A stretch of DNA of 6,100 bases from CBDUQI01 sp965369325 (lineage in GTDB: Bacteria; Pseudomonadota; Gammaproteobacteria; Steroidobacterales; JBCBZW01): positions 1-6,100 of the forward strand of contig CBDUQI010000285.1 of the NCBI GenBank assembly GCA_965369325.1. Direction: 5' to 3'. A program made the translations under genes and the position numbers. The notes beneath the pieces were generated by a model. It saw nothing but the letters and a program-made list of their open reading frames with translations. It searched no databases and had not been told where the DNA came from. Shown here in pieces: positions 1 through 5,772 of this stretch (positions within the stretch are counted from its first letter, which is position 1; every line of letters starts with the position of its first letter).

Positions 1-198
1 CTGATCGATTCGGATTATCAGGGGCAGGTGTATGTATCGATGTGGAATCGCGGCAGCACAGCCTACGTAATCGAGCCGGGCGCACGCATCGCGCAGATGG
101 TTTTTGTGCCGGTCGTGCAAGCGAGGTTCGAGGTGGTTGATGAGTTCGACGCCAGCCGTCGCGGCGATGGCGGCTTCGGTCATACGGGTACGGATTGA
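1..198 (+). CDS. dut: dUTP diphosphatase (dUTPase), C-terminal part, cut by the window edge
   Basis: The reading frame is open from base 1 and ends at TGA 196-198, giving the last 65 residues of a dUTPase. The enzyme hydrolyses dUTP to dUMP and pyrophosphate in the cytoplasm; this keeps uracil out of DNA and supplies the precursor of dTMP. Visible family motifs are the LIDSDYQG stretch at the very start, the GARIAQMVFVPV stretch, and the C-terminal glycine-rich motif RRGDGGFGHTG. That last motif is the flexible arm that closes over the substrate in the trimer. The tail aligns almost residue for residue with E. coli Dut as I remember it. The catalytic Asp region and the start lie outside the window. 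The next gene is convergent, so transcription should stop in the gap at 199-273. Identity is nearly certain. Confidence 0.96.
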   Translation: MIDSDYQGQVYVSMWNRGSTAYVIEPGARIAQMVFVPVVQARFEVVDEFDASRRGDGGFGHTGTD

Positions 199-273
199 GT
201 ACTGATGCCGTGGTCGGCGGCTGTAGTGGACGGCCGCTGCGGATGGCGCCAGACGGGCGCCGCAGGCCACCGG
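199..273. terminator. Convergent gap with GC-rich hairpin, possible bidirectional terminator
   Basis: This 75-base gap separates the dut stop from the convergent stop of the DUF4124 gene. It contains an inverted repeat GGCGCC (245-250) and GGCGCC (256-261) with a 5-base loop. A second weaker stem, GCGGCT/GGCCGC, lies just to the left. No T-run follows either stem on either strand, so this is not a canonical intrinsic terminator. Its placement between two converging genes is the main support. Confidence 0.3.
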
Positions 274-951
274 CTACTGCGCGCTCGCGCGCGAGATGTC
301 CCCGTCGCCCTTCAACAGCCTGAACCGTTCAATATCGGCATCGAAGCGTGCCCGAATGCTCTCCCGCTCTGCGATAATCGTCTCGGTATCCTGCTCTCGA
401 CGTGCCAGGCTGCTGACGGTTTCCAACAGGTCGTCGGCTAGCTTGTCTGGCATCGGCTTTTTGGTCGAGTTGGGCTCGAACGGATAATTGTACTTCCCGG
501 CACGGTCCTCAAGCTGGATCATCCGGTTACGCAGATTGCGAATCGCATGTTCGGTGAGGCGCAGGCGTGCCGCGAGTGTTTCCAGCCGGTCATCGCGAAG
601 CGATTCGATATCTTCCACCGACAAGTATGTGTGCAACAGGCTTTGGTCGTACTTGCGCTGCACTTCGGCCTTGCGAGCGCGCTCAAGCTCCGCCTCACGG
701 GCCGCCTCCAGCGCCCGGATCTCCTCTGCGGTGGGCTCGGCCGGTAATCGTCTCAAGGGAATGCCAGCCTCGTTCAGCATCTCCCGCTCGCGCTTGCTGT
801 ATTTCGGTGGCACGTTGTCGCCGTAATGTACAACACCGCGCTCGTCCACCCAGCGATAGGTGTCGGCCGATACCGCAGAGGTGTACGTGCACAAGATTGC
901 GCCCGCTAACAGTCCACCGACTGCTTGTCTGATTGCGCGCGTAATCCGCAT
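274..951 (-). CDS. Exported DUF4124-domain protein of unknown function
   Basis: From ATG at 951 the protein has 225 residues. Residues 1-29 form a signal peptide: MRITRAIRQA, a hydrophobic core around 11-21, then AVSA before D30. The single Cys21 is not in a lipobox, so a soluble periplasmic protein is expected. Residues about 30-50 (TYRWVDERGVVHYGD) are the hallmark of DUF4124, a short beta-rich domain common in gammaproteobacterial exported proteins, with no settled biochemical role. Residues about 75-150 and 170-215 are rich in Glu, Arg, Leu and Ala and look helical, probably coiled coil. They are split by a Pro-containing segment, NYPFEPNSTKKPMP. The start is uncertain: ATG 975 and TTG 993 are in frame. 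TTG 993 has the better ribosome site (GGAAAG, 5 bases away), but ATG 951 gives the more typical signal peptide. It follows pyrE on the same strand after 270 bases and probably has its own promoter. Confidence 0.85.
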   Translation of the reverse strand: MRITRAIRQAVGGLLAGAILCTYTSAVSADTYRWVDERGVVHYGDNVPPKYSKREREMLNEAGIPLRRLPAEPTAEEIRALEAAREAELERARKAEVQRKYDQSLLHTYLSVEDIESLRDDRLETLAARLRLTEHAIRNLRNRMIQLEDRAGKYNYPFEPNSTKKPMPDKLADDLLETVSSLARREQDTETIIAERESIRARFDADIERFRLLKGDGDISRASAQ

Positions 952-1044
952 GGGGGCGGCTTCGCGCAGATGCATGGGGGCAGGGTTGATCAACTATGCT
1001 TTCCGTGTCCTAAAAGTTGCTTCAGCCAGATTCGCTTGACGTTT

Positions 1045-1050
1045 ATTATA
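1045..1050 (-). promoter_or_regulatory. Candidate -10 box for the DUF4124 gene
   Basis: Read on the minus strand, this is a perfect TATAAT, about 94 bases upstream of the ATG at 951 and 52 upstream of the alternative TTG at 993. The expected -35 position (17-base spacer) reads AGGCTT, which does not match TTGACA, so the promoter would be weak or activator-dependent. It is the only consensus -10 in the 270-base gap facing this gene. Confidence 0.4.
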
Positions 1051-1155
1051 TGCAGGCCTAAAAACCTAAGCCTATAGTCGTTTTGTACCCTATCCGGCGC
1101 CAACGTTCCATAGAGTGGCAAATTTACCGCACTTTAACTGTAAACGCCTGTGAAG

Positions 1156-1174
1156 CGCCCCACATATCGGGGCG
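1156..1174 (-). terminator. Inverted repeat downstream of pyrE, possible terminator
   Basis: CGCCCC (1156-1161) and GGGGCG (1169-1174) form a 6-base-pair GC stem with a 7-base loop, 48 bases past the pyrE stop on the minus strand. No U-tract follows it on that strand (CTTCACAGGCG), so intrinsic termination is doubtful. A mismatched second hairpin (CCAGGGG-TTTA-CCCTAGG on the minus strand, about 1180-1197) lies between it and pyrE. The two together may end pyrE transcription or protect the mRNA 3' end. Confidence 0.3.
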
Positions 1175-1221
1175 ACAGACCTAGGGTAAACCCCTGGATG
1201 CGACGTAATACGCCCTGTTGG

Positions 1222-1869
1222 CTAGGTCACGGCGGCATAACGTGCCCGGTACGCCCGAACCAGCTCCAACTCCTCTGTGCGCTCGGCTTGCGAGCCCAGC
1301 CAGTCGATCAGGTGCGATAGCCGGGCAATGCTGGCGACACGCAGGTTGAACTTCTGCTCCACCTCCTGCACCGCGGAGTACTCGCCCTGACCGCGCTCCT
1401 GGCGGTCGAGTGCGATCAGCACGCCGGCGGCGGTGGCGCCGGCCTGCGAGATAATATCGAAGGATTCGGTAATCGCGGTTCCGGCGGTAATCACGTCATC
1501 CACAATCAGTACCTTGCCAGTGAGTCGCGCTCCCACCAAATTGCCGCCTTCGCCGTGGTCCTTGGCCTCTTTCCGGTTAAAGCACAGGGGCACGTCGCGC
1601 CCGTGCTCGCGCGCCAGCGCGGCCGCGGTTACCGCCACCAGCGGGATGCCTTTGTAGGCGGGACCGAACAACATATCAAACTCAATACCGCTATCAATAG
1701 CTGCGCGCGCGTAAAAGCTGCCTACCTGATCCATGGCACTGCCGGTGTTGAACAACCCGGCGTTAAAAAAGTACGGGCTGATGCGGCCGGATTTAAGGGT
1801 GAACTCGCCAAAGCGCAACACGCCGTACTGCTGGCAACAGCTCAAAAAAGTTTCGCGGTAAGACTCCAA
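1222..1869 (-). CDS. pyrE: Orotate phosphoribosyltransferase
   Basis: PyrE joins orotate and PRPP to give orotidine 5'-monophosphate, the fifth step of de novo UMP synthesis, as a cytoplasmic dimer. From the TTG start the protein has 215 residues; E. coli PyrE has about 213. Motifs seen: GVLRFGEFTLKSGRISPYFFNAG (orotate side, residues 16-38), LFGPAYKGIPL (68-77), the mobile catalytic loop FNRKEAKDHGEGG (97-109) with Lys100, Lys103 and His105, and the PRPP-binding motif VLIVDDVITAGTA (120-132). I place the start at TTG 1869-1867 because GGAGGA (1881-1876) precedes it by six bases. Family alignment also begins there. An in-frame ATG at 1920 would add 17 residues with no family match and has no clear ribosome site. 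A -10-like TATGAT also lies between the two starts. The gene is divergent from the exonuclease gene, as in the Pseudomonas pyrE-crc arrangement. Confidence 0.96.
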   Translation of the reverse strand: MESYRETFLSCCQQYGVLRFGEFTLKSGRISPYFFNAGLFNTGSAMDQVGSFYARAAIDSGIEFDMLFGPAYKGIPLVAVTAAALAREHGRDVPLCFNRKEAKDHGEGGNLVGARLTGKVLIVDDVITAGTAITESFDIISQAGATAAGVLIALDRQERGQGEYSAVQEVEQKFNLRVASIARLSHLIDWLGSQAERTEELELVRAYRARYAAVT

Positions 1870-1881
1870 TCCTGTTCCTCC
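1870..1881 (-). promoter_or_regulatory. Strong ribosome binding site that decides the pyrE TTG start
   Basis: On the minus strand the sequence is GGAGGAACAGGA followed directly by TTG. The GGAGGA core (1881-1876) sits six bases before the TTG, the standard spacing, and this is the best Shine-Dalgarno match in the window. It would be inside the coding region if the upstream ATG at 1920 were used. Confidence 0.75.
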
Positions 1882-1905
1882 AAAATGCCGGTATCTGGTG
1901 TGCTT

Positions 1906-1911
1906 ATCATA
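1906..1911 (-). promoter_or_regulatory. Candidate pyrE -10 box (TATGAT)
   Basis: The minus strand reads TATGAT, 37 bases before the TTG start, which would give a leader of roughly 30 bases carrying the GGAGGA site. No TTGACA-like -35 is present at 16-18 bases, so confidence is limited. If real, the transcript would begin inside the ORF extension from ATG 1920, ruling that start out. Confidence 0.35.
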
Positions 1912-1988
1912 CACCGCCATGCAGCAGGCCCGCCGGTACGATAGGCTAGGCGCCCATCACTCCACAGACACTTGCCAAGAAGGACAGC

Positions 1989-2786
1989 ATGCGAATCATT
2001 ACCGCGAACGTGAACGGCATCCGCTCAGCCCACAAGAAGGGCTTTTTTACCTGGCTCGGGCGCCAGCGTGCCGATGTGGTCTGCGTGCAGGAGACCAAGG
2101 CGCAGGAAGAGCAGTTAACCGATAAGGCGTTCCATCCGCGCAATCATCACAGCTTCTATGTAGATGCGGAGAAAAAAGGTTACAGCGGTGTTGCCCTGTA
2201 TTGCCGACACGAGCCGGACAAGGTAATCCGCGGGCTAGCCGAGGCCACTGGGGATGCCGGTTGGGAGGAGTTCGATCGTGAGGCACGTTACGTCGAGGCG
2301 CAGTTCGGCAAGCTCAGCGTCGTGTCTTTGTACATGCCATCTGGCTCGTCGGGCGACGTGCGCCAGGCAGCCAAGTACCGTTTTATGGACCTGTTCATGC
2401 CCTACCTCACCAAGTTGCGCCGCCGCCAGCGCGAGTATGTGATCTGTGGTGACTGGAACATTGCCCACCGCAACATCGATATTCGCAACTGGCGCGGCAA
2501 CCGGAAAAACTCGGGTTTTTTGCCTGAGGAGCGCGCGTGGCTGGATGAGTTGTTCGACAATGTGAAGTACGTGGATGCCTTTCGGGCGGTCGACCCACGT
2601 GAGGATCAGTACACCTGGTGGTCCAACCGCGGCGCAGCTTACGAGAAAAATGTGGGCTGGCGTATCGATTATCAGATCACCAGCCCCGGTCTTGGCGACA
2701 AAGTGCAACGCGCACGTATCTACAAAGACAAAAAATTCTCCGATCACGCGCCGCTAATCATGGATTATGACCACTCGATTGGTTAA
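1989..2786 (+). CDS. xth: Exonuclease III / AP endonuclease of the Crc lineage, catalytic residues intact
   Basis: This 265-residue protein belongs to the endonuclease-exonuclease-phosphatase family (exonuclease III type). Such enzymes cut the backbone at abasic sites and remove nucleotides 3' to 5' in base excision repair. Family residues can be placed against E. coli ExoIII: Asn7 in TANVNGIRS, Glu35 in VQETKA, Tyr115 in LYMPSG, Asp155 and Asn157 in CGDWNIAHRNID, Asp227 in WRIDYQI, and Asp252-His253 in SDHAPLI. Overall similarity (YVDAFR, DQYTWW, GWRIDYQITSPGL) is closest to Pseudomonas Crc, which also sits divergent from pyrE. Crc has lost several of these residues, so this gene is better called a nuclease than a catabolite repression regulator. 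AAGGA (1980-1984) lies four bases before the ATG. The next gene begins three bases after the stop, so it probably leads a three-gene operon. Confidence 0.93.
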   Translation: MRIITANVNGIRSAHKKGFFTWLGRQRADVVCVQETKAQEEQLTDKAFHPRNHHSFYVDAEKKGYSGVALYCRHEPDKVIRGLAEATGDAGWEEFDREARYVEAQFGKLSVVSLYMPSGSSGDVRQAAKYRFMDLFMPYLTKLRRRQREYVICGDWNIAHRNIDIRNWRGNRKNSGFLPEERAWLDELFDNVKYVDAFRAVDPREDQYTWWSNRGAAYEKNVGWRIDYQITSPGLGDKVQRARIYKDKKFSDHAPLIMDYDHSIG

Positions 2787-2789
2787 GCG

Positions 2790-4106
2790 GTGAGCGCGCC
2801 GGAGGCACATCCGCCCACTGCCGCTGGCGGGCGCCGCCCGTGGCAGGAGATACTGCTTAACCGAAAGATGGTTATCTGCATCTTTCATGGGTTTACCTCC
2901 GGCCTGCCGCTGTACATTCTGATTCAGCTGGTCCCGGCGTGGCTGCGCAGCGAGCAGATTGATCTGGCGACTATCGGGTTGTTCTCGCTCGTAATGCTGC
3001 CCTACAACCTTAAGTTTCTGTGGGCGCCGCTGCTGGACCGCTATCAGTTTCCACTGCTGGGCCGCCGTCGCGGCTGGGCGCTGCTGATGCAGGTGGCGTT
3101 GCTGATCAGCATCGCCCTGATGGGCACGTTCAGCCCGCAATTGAACCTGACCGCTATTTTATGGGTGGTCGGCGCGACCGCTTTTTTCAGTGCCACTCAG
3201 GATGTTGTGCTGGATGCGTATCGTCGCGAGCTGTTGTCTGAAGATGAGTTCGGTACCGGCAATTCTCTGTTTGTGAATGCCTATCGGTTGTCATCGCTGG
3301 TACCCGGCTCCCTCGCCCTGATTTTGTCCGACCATATTCCCTGGGCCAGTGTGTTCTGGGTGGTTGCCGTCTTTATGTCGGTCGGCATTATCACCAGTCT
3401 GGTCATTCCTGAGTCATCCGACAAGGCGCTGGCACCGCAATCCCTGGGTGACGCCATTATCGATCCGTTTGTGGAGTTCTTTACGCGCGATACTCTGCGC
3501 TCGGCATTTGGCATCCTTGCACTAATGCTGCTGTACAAACTGGGTGACAATATGGCAGTGGCGCTATCTACACCGTTTTATCTGGATCTGGGGTTTACCC
3601 GTACGCAAATCGGCCTGATCGCTAAGTACTCCGCGTTGTGGGCGAGTATCGCTGGCGCGGCGATTGGTGGCATCGTGATGCTTAAGGTGTCGATTAACCG
3701 GGCGCTGTGGTTGTTCGGTTTTGTGCAGATCACCTCAATCCTGGGCTTTGCCATGCTGGCACATGTGGGCAACAGCCCGCTGATGTTGGCGGTGGCAGTC
3801 AGTTTTGAGTACCTGGGTGTCGGTTTGGGCACGGTGGCTCTGACGGCGTTTATCGCGCGCTCGGCGAGTACCCGCTTCACCGCAACGCAGCTTGCTCTGC
3901 TAACAGCGATCACGACGTTGCCACGCACGCTGGCGGGCGCTAGCACCGGCTTCATCGTGGAGGCGGTGGGGTGGTTTAATTTCTTTTTAATTTGCGCGTT
4001 AGTGGCCATCCCCGGGATGCTGCTATTGCTGTGGGTGGCGCCGTGGAATCAACCGGACAGCCCCCTGCGGGATACCGCGGCTGCTGGACTGAAAGGCAGG
4101 AAATGA
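2790..4106 (+). CDS. ampG: AmpG-family muropeptide permease (MFS)
   Basis: A 438-residue polytopic inner-membrane protein of the major facilitator superfamily. AmpG proteins import GlcNAc-anhydromuropeptides from the periplasm for cell-wall recycling and so influence AmpC beta-lactamase induction in some species. Segments closely resembling E. coli AmpG are GFTSGLP (34-40), IDLATIGLFSLV (57-68), KFLWAPLLDRY (75-85), GRRRGW (91-96) and SATQDVVLDAY (134-144). I count about 12 hydrophobic segments, starting near residues 28, 58, 95, 120, 157, 185, 236, 272, 304, 329, 364 and 394. E. coli AmpG is longer (about 490 residues, with extra helices), so this is the shorter form. The start is GTG three bases after the nuclease stop, with no clear Shine-Dalgarno, which suggests translational coupling. 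The stop overlaps the next start. Species often carry AmpG paralogues, so the symbol is at family level and the exact substrate is inferred. Confidence 0.87.
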   Translation: MSAPEAHPPTAAGGRRPWQEILLNRKMVICIFHGFTSGLPLYILIQLVPAWLRSEQIDLATIGLFSLVMLPYNLKFLWAPLLDRYQFPLLGRRRGWALLMQVALLISIALMGTFSPQLNLTAILWVVGATAFFSATQDVVLDAYRRELLSEDEFGTGNSLFVNAYRLSSLVPGSLALILSDHIPWASVFWVVAVFMSVGIITSLVIPESSDKALAPQSLGDAIIDPFVEFFTRDTLRSAFGILALMLLYKLGDNMAVALSTPFYLDLGFTRTQIGLIAKYSALWASIAGAAIGGIVMLKVSINRALWLFGFVQITSILGFAMLAHVGNSPLMLAVAVSFEYLGVGLGTVALTAFIARSASTRFTATQLALLTAITTLPRTLAGASTGFIVEAVGWFNFFLICALVAIPGMLLLLWVAPWNQPDSPLRDTAAAGLKGRK

Positions 4107-4471
4107 GTTTGCAGGGTACGGTGACGTGGCGTGATGTTTGCGCGCTGGCTGAGTTGGAAGACCCAGGCACACGCGGTTTTGAGCACGATGGCTGGCAAAG
4201 CTACGGCTTCGTCGTGCGCGAAGCTGATGGCGTGTACGCCTACATCAACGTGTGCCCGCATGCGGGTCACCCGCTGAATTACAAACCGGATGCCTTCCTC
4301 ACCAAAGATGGGGCATACATCATGTGCAGTTCCCACGGCGCCATGTTTGAGCGCAACAGTGGCGTGTGCGTGGCCGGCCCATGTACGGGACGGGCATTGC
4401 GCCAGGTGCCGGTACGGGTGTGTGACGGTCGGGTGCAGATCAGTCTGCCAGCGAGTGACGATCCCGCTTGA
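4103..4471 (+). CDS. Small Rieske [2Fe-2S] ferredoxin-like protein
   Basis: A 122-residue soluble protein consisting of one Rieske domain, with no signal peptide or membrane segment. The cluster ligands are visible: Cys51-Pro-His53 and, after 21 residues, Cys75-Ser-Ser-His78 with the following Gly. Further family marks are GVCVAGPCTGRALRQVPV (87-104) and a beta-strand end VRVCDGRVQISL. Such free-standing proteins act as electron carriers for ring-hydroxylating or other oxygenases, or as small subunits like NirD; the partner here is unknown. The ATG overlaps the permease stop as ATGA (4103-4106), and AGG (4098-4100) sits just upstream, so translation is probably coupled. The frame is open upstream to 3992, but that extension lies wholly within the permease gene and has no family match. 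No oxygenase or reductase partner is in the window. Confidence 0.9.
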   Translation: MSLQGTVTWRDVCALAELEDPGTRGFEHDGWQSYGFVVREADGVYAYINVCPHAGHPLNYKPDAFLTKDGAYIMCSSHGAMFERNSGVCVAGPCTGRALRQVPVRVCDGRVQISLPASDDPA

Positions 4472-4554
4472 GGGGTGGGGCTTAGCGTTTGAGAATGCTC
4501 AGCGGGAGATTGGCCGCAAGGCTTCGGGCTAGGCGCCCGCCGCTTCAGGCGGCC
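4472..4554. terminator. Structured GC-rich region between convergent genes, possible terminator
   Basis: Inverted repeats nest here: GGCCGC (4512-4517) with GCGGCC (4549-4554), and inside them GGGC (4526-4529) with GCCC (4535-4538). A compact alternative is GCCGC (4539-4543) with GCGGC (4549-4553), which spans the stop codon of the opposite gene. A small TGAG-AATG-CTCA hairpin lies at 4490-4501. No U-run follows on either strand, so termination is inferred from position only. Confidence 0.3.
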
Positions 4555-5534
4555 TGGTGGTCGGATTTGTCGGCGGCGCATTCTATTCGATTTCGGCCCA
4601 GTTGCTTGGCCCGGTAGAGTGCTTGGTCCGCGCGGCTGATGGTCGCGACCACATTAGGGTTCTCCAGGTTCTCGGCCGCCAGACCGATGCTCACCGTGAG
4701 CCGCTCGATCGGCGATCCTTCGTGGGCGATCGCCATCGCTTCGATGGCGCTGCGCACATGCTCACAGGCAATTCGCGCGCCATCGATGCCTACCTCCGGG
4801 AGTACCATCAACAGTTCCTCGCCGCCGTAGCGATACACCTCATCTGCGGTACGAATAGTCTCGCGCGTCGCGTCGGCCACGGCCATTAGCGCCGCATCAC
4901 CCTGCTGGTGGCCGTAGCGATCATTGTATTTCTTGAAGTAATCTACATCCAGTAGCCCGACCGAGTACGGCCGTTGATAACGCTGAGCGCGCTGACACAG
5001 CTTCTTCAAGCTCTCGTCCATTGCCCGTCGGTTGCCGATGCGCAACAAGGGATCGATACGCGCCAGCGATTCCAGCTGAATATTGGCCTGCTTCAGCTCT
5101 GCGGTGCGCAGTGCCACCCGCTCTTCCAGCGTCGCTTTTTGCGCCTCCACCTCAAGCGTATGTGCACGTAGCAAATCGGTCTGCGTAATCAACCCGGCGA
5201 GGTCGCCGTTGTCCTCAACAATGACCAGACGGCGGATGCAGCGTTCACGGGTGGTGTTGACGGCTTCGGCGCAGGTGGCCTCCTGATTCATGCAGATCAC
5301 ATTCGGGCTCATGATCTGCTTGACCGTGTCCACCCGCTCGCCAGCCAGCAGGCGAGCACACACAGCGGTGAGATCGCGCTCCGTCACAATTCCGAGTGGC
5401 TTGCGCCCGTCCACCACGACGACGCAGGAAAGGCGGGCATCGCGCATGTGCTCCGCTACCTCTCGCAAAGTGGCCTGTTCGGTGACGGATGCCACTGTTC
5501 GGGTCATAAAGTCGCTGATGTGCGTATCGGCCAT
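4545..5534 (-). CDS. Diguanylate cyclase with paired CBS domains
   Basis: This 329-residue cytoplasmic protein should make cyclic di-GMP from two GTP. Two CBS repeats fill residues about 8-60 (SDFMTRTVASV to GIVTERDL) and 74-124 (IMSPNVICM to GLITQTDL). Such pairs bind adenosyl ligands such as AMP or ATP. A helical linker of coiled-coil character follows (about 125-158). The GGDEF domain (about 159-320) has the metal-binding segment DVDYFKKYNDRYGHQQGD (196-213), the active-site motif GGEEL (237-241) and the end motif ADQALYRAKQLGRN. The inhibitory I-site RxxD is present as Arg228-Thr-Ala-Asp231, exactly five residues before GGEEL. The usual DxLTxLxNRR entry reads DPLLRIGNRR (161-170), an uncommon variant. 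There is no EAL domain and no membrane segment. The ATG follows GAGGA at seven bases. It should set c-di-GMP output from cell energy or nucleotide state; that link is inference. Confidence 0.93.
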   Translation of the reverse strand: MADTHISDFMTRTVASVTEQATLREVAEHMRDARLSCVVVVDGRKPLGIVTERDLTAVCARLLAGERVDTVKQIMSPNVICMNQEATCAEAVNTTRERCIRRLVIVEDNGDLAGLITQTDLLRAHTLEVEAQKATLEERVALRTAELKQANIQLESLARIDPLLRIGNRRAMDESLKKLCQRAQRYQRPYSVGLLDVDYFKKYNDRYGHQQGDAALMAVADATRETIRTADEVYRYGGEELLMVLPEVGIDGARIACEHVRSAIEAMAIAHEGSPIERLTVSIGLAAENLENPNVVATISRADQALYRAKQLGRNRIECAADKSDHQAA

Positions 5535-5768
5535 TGGGGTGTCCTCGGCGCGCGGTTGGCGCTAATACACTCTTAACGGCGCGAGCATGCAGCACTTGAG
5601 TGCACAGCTGCTGGAATCCGCAGATAACGGGGACGGCCAAGGGGTGGCGGGCGCGTATGCGGGCTTAAAACAACCCCAGGCTCGTGCGGTGGCAACGAGC
5701 ACTAAACATAACTGCGCCGGTACTGGCCAGGAGAACGTCATGCCCGGAGGCAGACATCGCCCTTGGCG
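5535..5768. other. 234-base noncoding stretch upstream of the diguanylate cyclase gene
   Basis: This gap separates two minus-strand genes and should hold the promoter of the CBS-GGDEF gene and the 3' region of the small acidic protein gene. I see a palindrome GCACTTGAGTGC (5592-5603), a wider pair CAGCA (5590-5594)/TGCTG (5609-5613), and TATTAG on the minus strand near 5568-5573 as a weak -10 candidate without a good -35. A short well-signalled + strand ORF is listed separately. No strong terminator was found after the upstream gene. Confidence 0.45.
5592..5603. repeat. 12-base palindrome, possible operator upstream of the diguanylate cyclase gene
   Basis: GCACT-TG-AGTGC is a perfect inverted repeat with a 2-base centre. 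The centre is too tight for a hairpin loop, which suits a dimeric repressor or activator site better. It lies about 58-69 bases before the ATG of the CBS-GGDEF gene. No transcription factor is identified, and a chance 5+5 repeat is quite possible. Confidence 0.2.
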
Positions 5769-5772
5769 CTAG
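5740..5772 (+). CDS. Possible 10-residue ORF with a good ribosome site, doubtful
   Basis: ATG at 5740 encodes MPGGRHRPWR and ends at TAG 5770-5772. AGGAGA (5729-5734) stands five bases upstream, a near-ideal Shine-Dalgarno spacing. Its stop shares the CTAG palindrome with the stop of the small acidic gene on the other strand. There is no visible + strand promoter and no downstream + strand gene for it to regulate in the window, so it is probably chance. It is recorded because the initiation signal is better than that of several real genes here. Confidence 0.12.
   Translation: MPGGRHRPWR

Larger units (their letters stand above)
952..1221. other. 270-base noncoding stretch between pyrE and the DUF4124 gene
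   Basis: No convincing coding frame is present on either strand, and the stretch is more AT-rich than its flanks around 1020-1140. It holds the -10 box listed separately, a cluster of CCTA repeats at 1058-1074, a near-palindrome GGCAAATTTACC at 1117-1128, and an inverted repeat just downstream of the pyrE stop. It is longer than needed for one simple promoter, so an upstream regulatory region or a small RNA is possible. I see no recognised riboswitch or RNA family. Confidence 0.5.

Noticed and set aside
488..932. Plus-strand ORFs of 112 and 121 codons opposite the DUF4124 gene
   Set aside because: They are rich in Arg, Ser and Pro in a way typical of antisense frames. The minus frame has a signal peptide and the DUF4124 motif.
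1036..1064. Plus-strand promoter: TTGACG followed 17 bases later by TAAAAA
   Set aside because: The -10 is poor and no + strand gene or recognisable RNA lies downstream before antisense pyrE. The region is better explained as the minus-strand DUF4124 promoter.
1054..1074. CCTA-rich short repeats as a possible CRISPR or iteron array
   Set aside because: The units are only 4-6 bases, irregularly spaced and confined to about 20 bases, so there is no true repeat-spacer or iteron pattern.
1555..1944. 129-codon plus-strand ORF opposite pyrE
   Set aside because: It is antisense to the PyrE catalytic loop and substrate motifs, with no domain recognised.
2235..2747. 170-codon minus-strand ORF opposite the nuclease gene
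   Set aside because: It is antisense to a gene with a complete set of catalytic motifs. The translation shows no recognisable domain and is a typical product of GC-rich codon bias.
3578..4009. 143-codon minus-strand ORF opposite the permease gene
   Set aside because: It is antisense to conserved transmembrane segments, its composition looks like a reverse-strand shadow, and no ribosome site supports it.
3992..4102. N-terminal extension of the Rieske ORF upstream of 4103
   Set aside because: It lies entirely inside the permease gene, has no Rieske family similarity, and the ATG at 4103 has an AGG site and the usual ATGA coupling with the permease stop.
5245..5640. 131-codon minus-strand ORF overlapping the CBS region
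   Set aside because: It is a shifted frame of the CBS-GGDEF gene. The true frame has complete CBS and GGDEF motifs and a GAGGA ribosome site.
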